From: Clostridia bacterium
GTDB lineage: Bacteria > Bacillota_A > Clostridia > Lachnospirales > Cellulosilyticaceae
Direction: 5' to 3'
Assembly: GCA_029239935.1 (NCBI GenBank)
Contig: JARBTY010000195.1
Coordinates: 1 to 5,708, forward strand
Length of the DNA stretch: 5,708 nucleotides
Below are positions 5,674 to 5,708 of this stretch, piece after piece. The translations under genes were made by a program, and so were the position numbers. The notes beneath the pieces were generated by a model that worked only from the letters and a program-made list of their open reading frames with translations, did no database searches and was not told the origin of the DNA. Numbering within the stretch: the first letter of the stretch is position 1; the number at the start of each line of letters is the position of its first letter.

Positions 5674-5703
5674 AGGCGCGGCTAAGGAGAGTCGCGCCTT
5701 TTT
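5674..5703 (+). terminator. GC-rich Rho-independent terminator
   Basis: AGGCGCGGCT (5674-5683) pairs with AGTCGCGCCT (5690-5699) over ten base pairs with one G-U, closing on the six-base loop AAGGAG. It is followed by TTTTT (5699-5703). It lies only 11 bases after the previous U-tract, so the two form a tandem stop on the + strand. No coding sequence lies between them. The reverse strand lacks a U-tract at the corresponding end. Confidence 0.88.
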
Positions 5704-5708
5704 GTCTG

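Overview
The window looks like chromosomal DNA from a low-to-moderate GC Firmicute, probably a clostridial/Lachnospirales-type bacterium. The grounds are AT-rich DNA, strong purine-rich ribosome binding sites, sigma-A type promoters, U-tailed hairpin terminators, and a TolC-like domain that seems to lack the outer-membrane barrel. Genus-level placement is not possible from the sequence alone. All genes I can support are on the + strand.

Positions 1-4582 are the end of an efflux operon. It opens with the C-terminal tail of a membrane-fusion (HlyD/AcrA-type) adaptor. A 4-base stop/start overlap leads into a 1366-residue protein. Residues 1 to about 1020 of that protein are a complete 12-helix RND (AcrB-family) pump. 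Residues about 1021-1366 are a TolC/OEP-like coiled-coil domain, joined in frame through a signal-peptide-like hydrophobic segment. Two genes therefore encode the equivalents of all three parts of a tripartite pump. The pump half lacks most residues that correspond to the AcrB proton relay. The TolC half lacks room for the beta-barrel strands. After the stop codon come about 170 bases that look like a decayed gene 3' end, then a strong terminator.

Positions 4583-4957 are AT-rich intergenic DNA. It holds two plausible promoters, a run of short A-tracts, and palindromic operator-like sites, one of which sits exactly on a -10 element.

Positions 4958-5705 form a second, unfamiliar unit. A well-initiated 88-residue protein has one N-terminal membrane helix and a basic, histidine-rich tail. 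It is followed by about 350 bases that are closed to translation on the + strand but rich in short hairpins, and then by two hairpin/U-tract terminators. A small membrane protein next to a possible structured RNA is the part of the window most likely to be undescribed, but it rests on inspection by eye only. I saw no tRNA, rRNA, CRISPR array, insertion sequence or known riboswitch.
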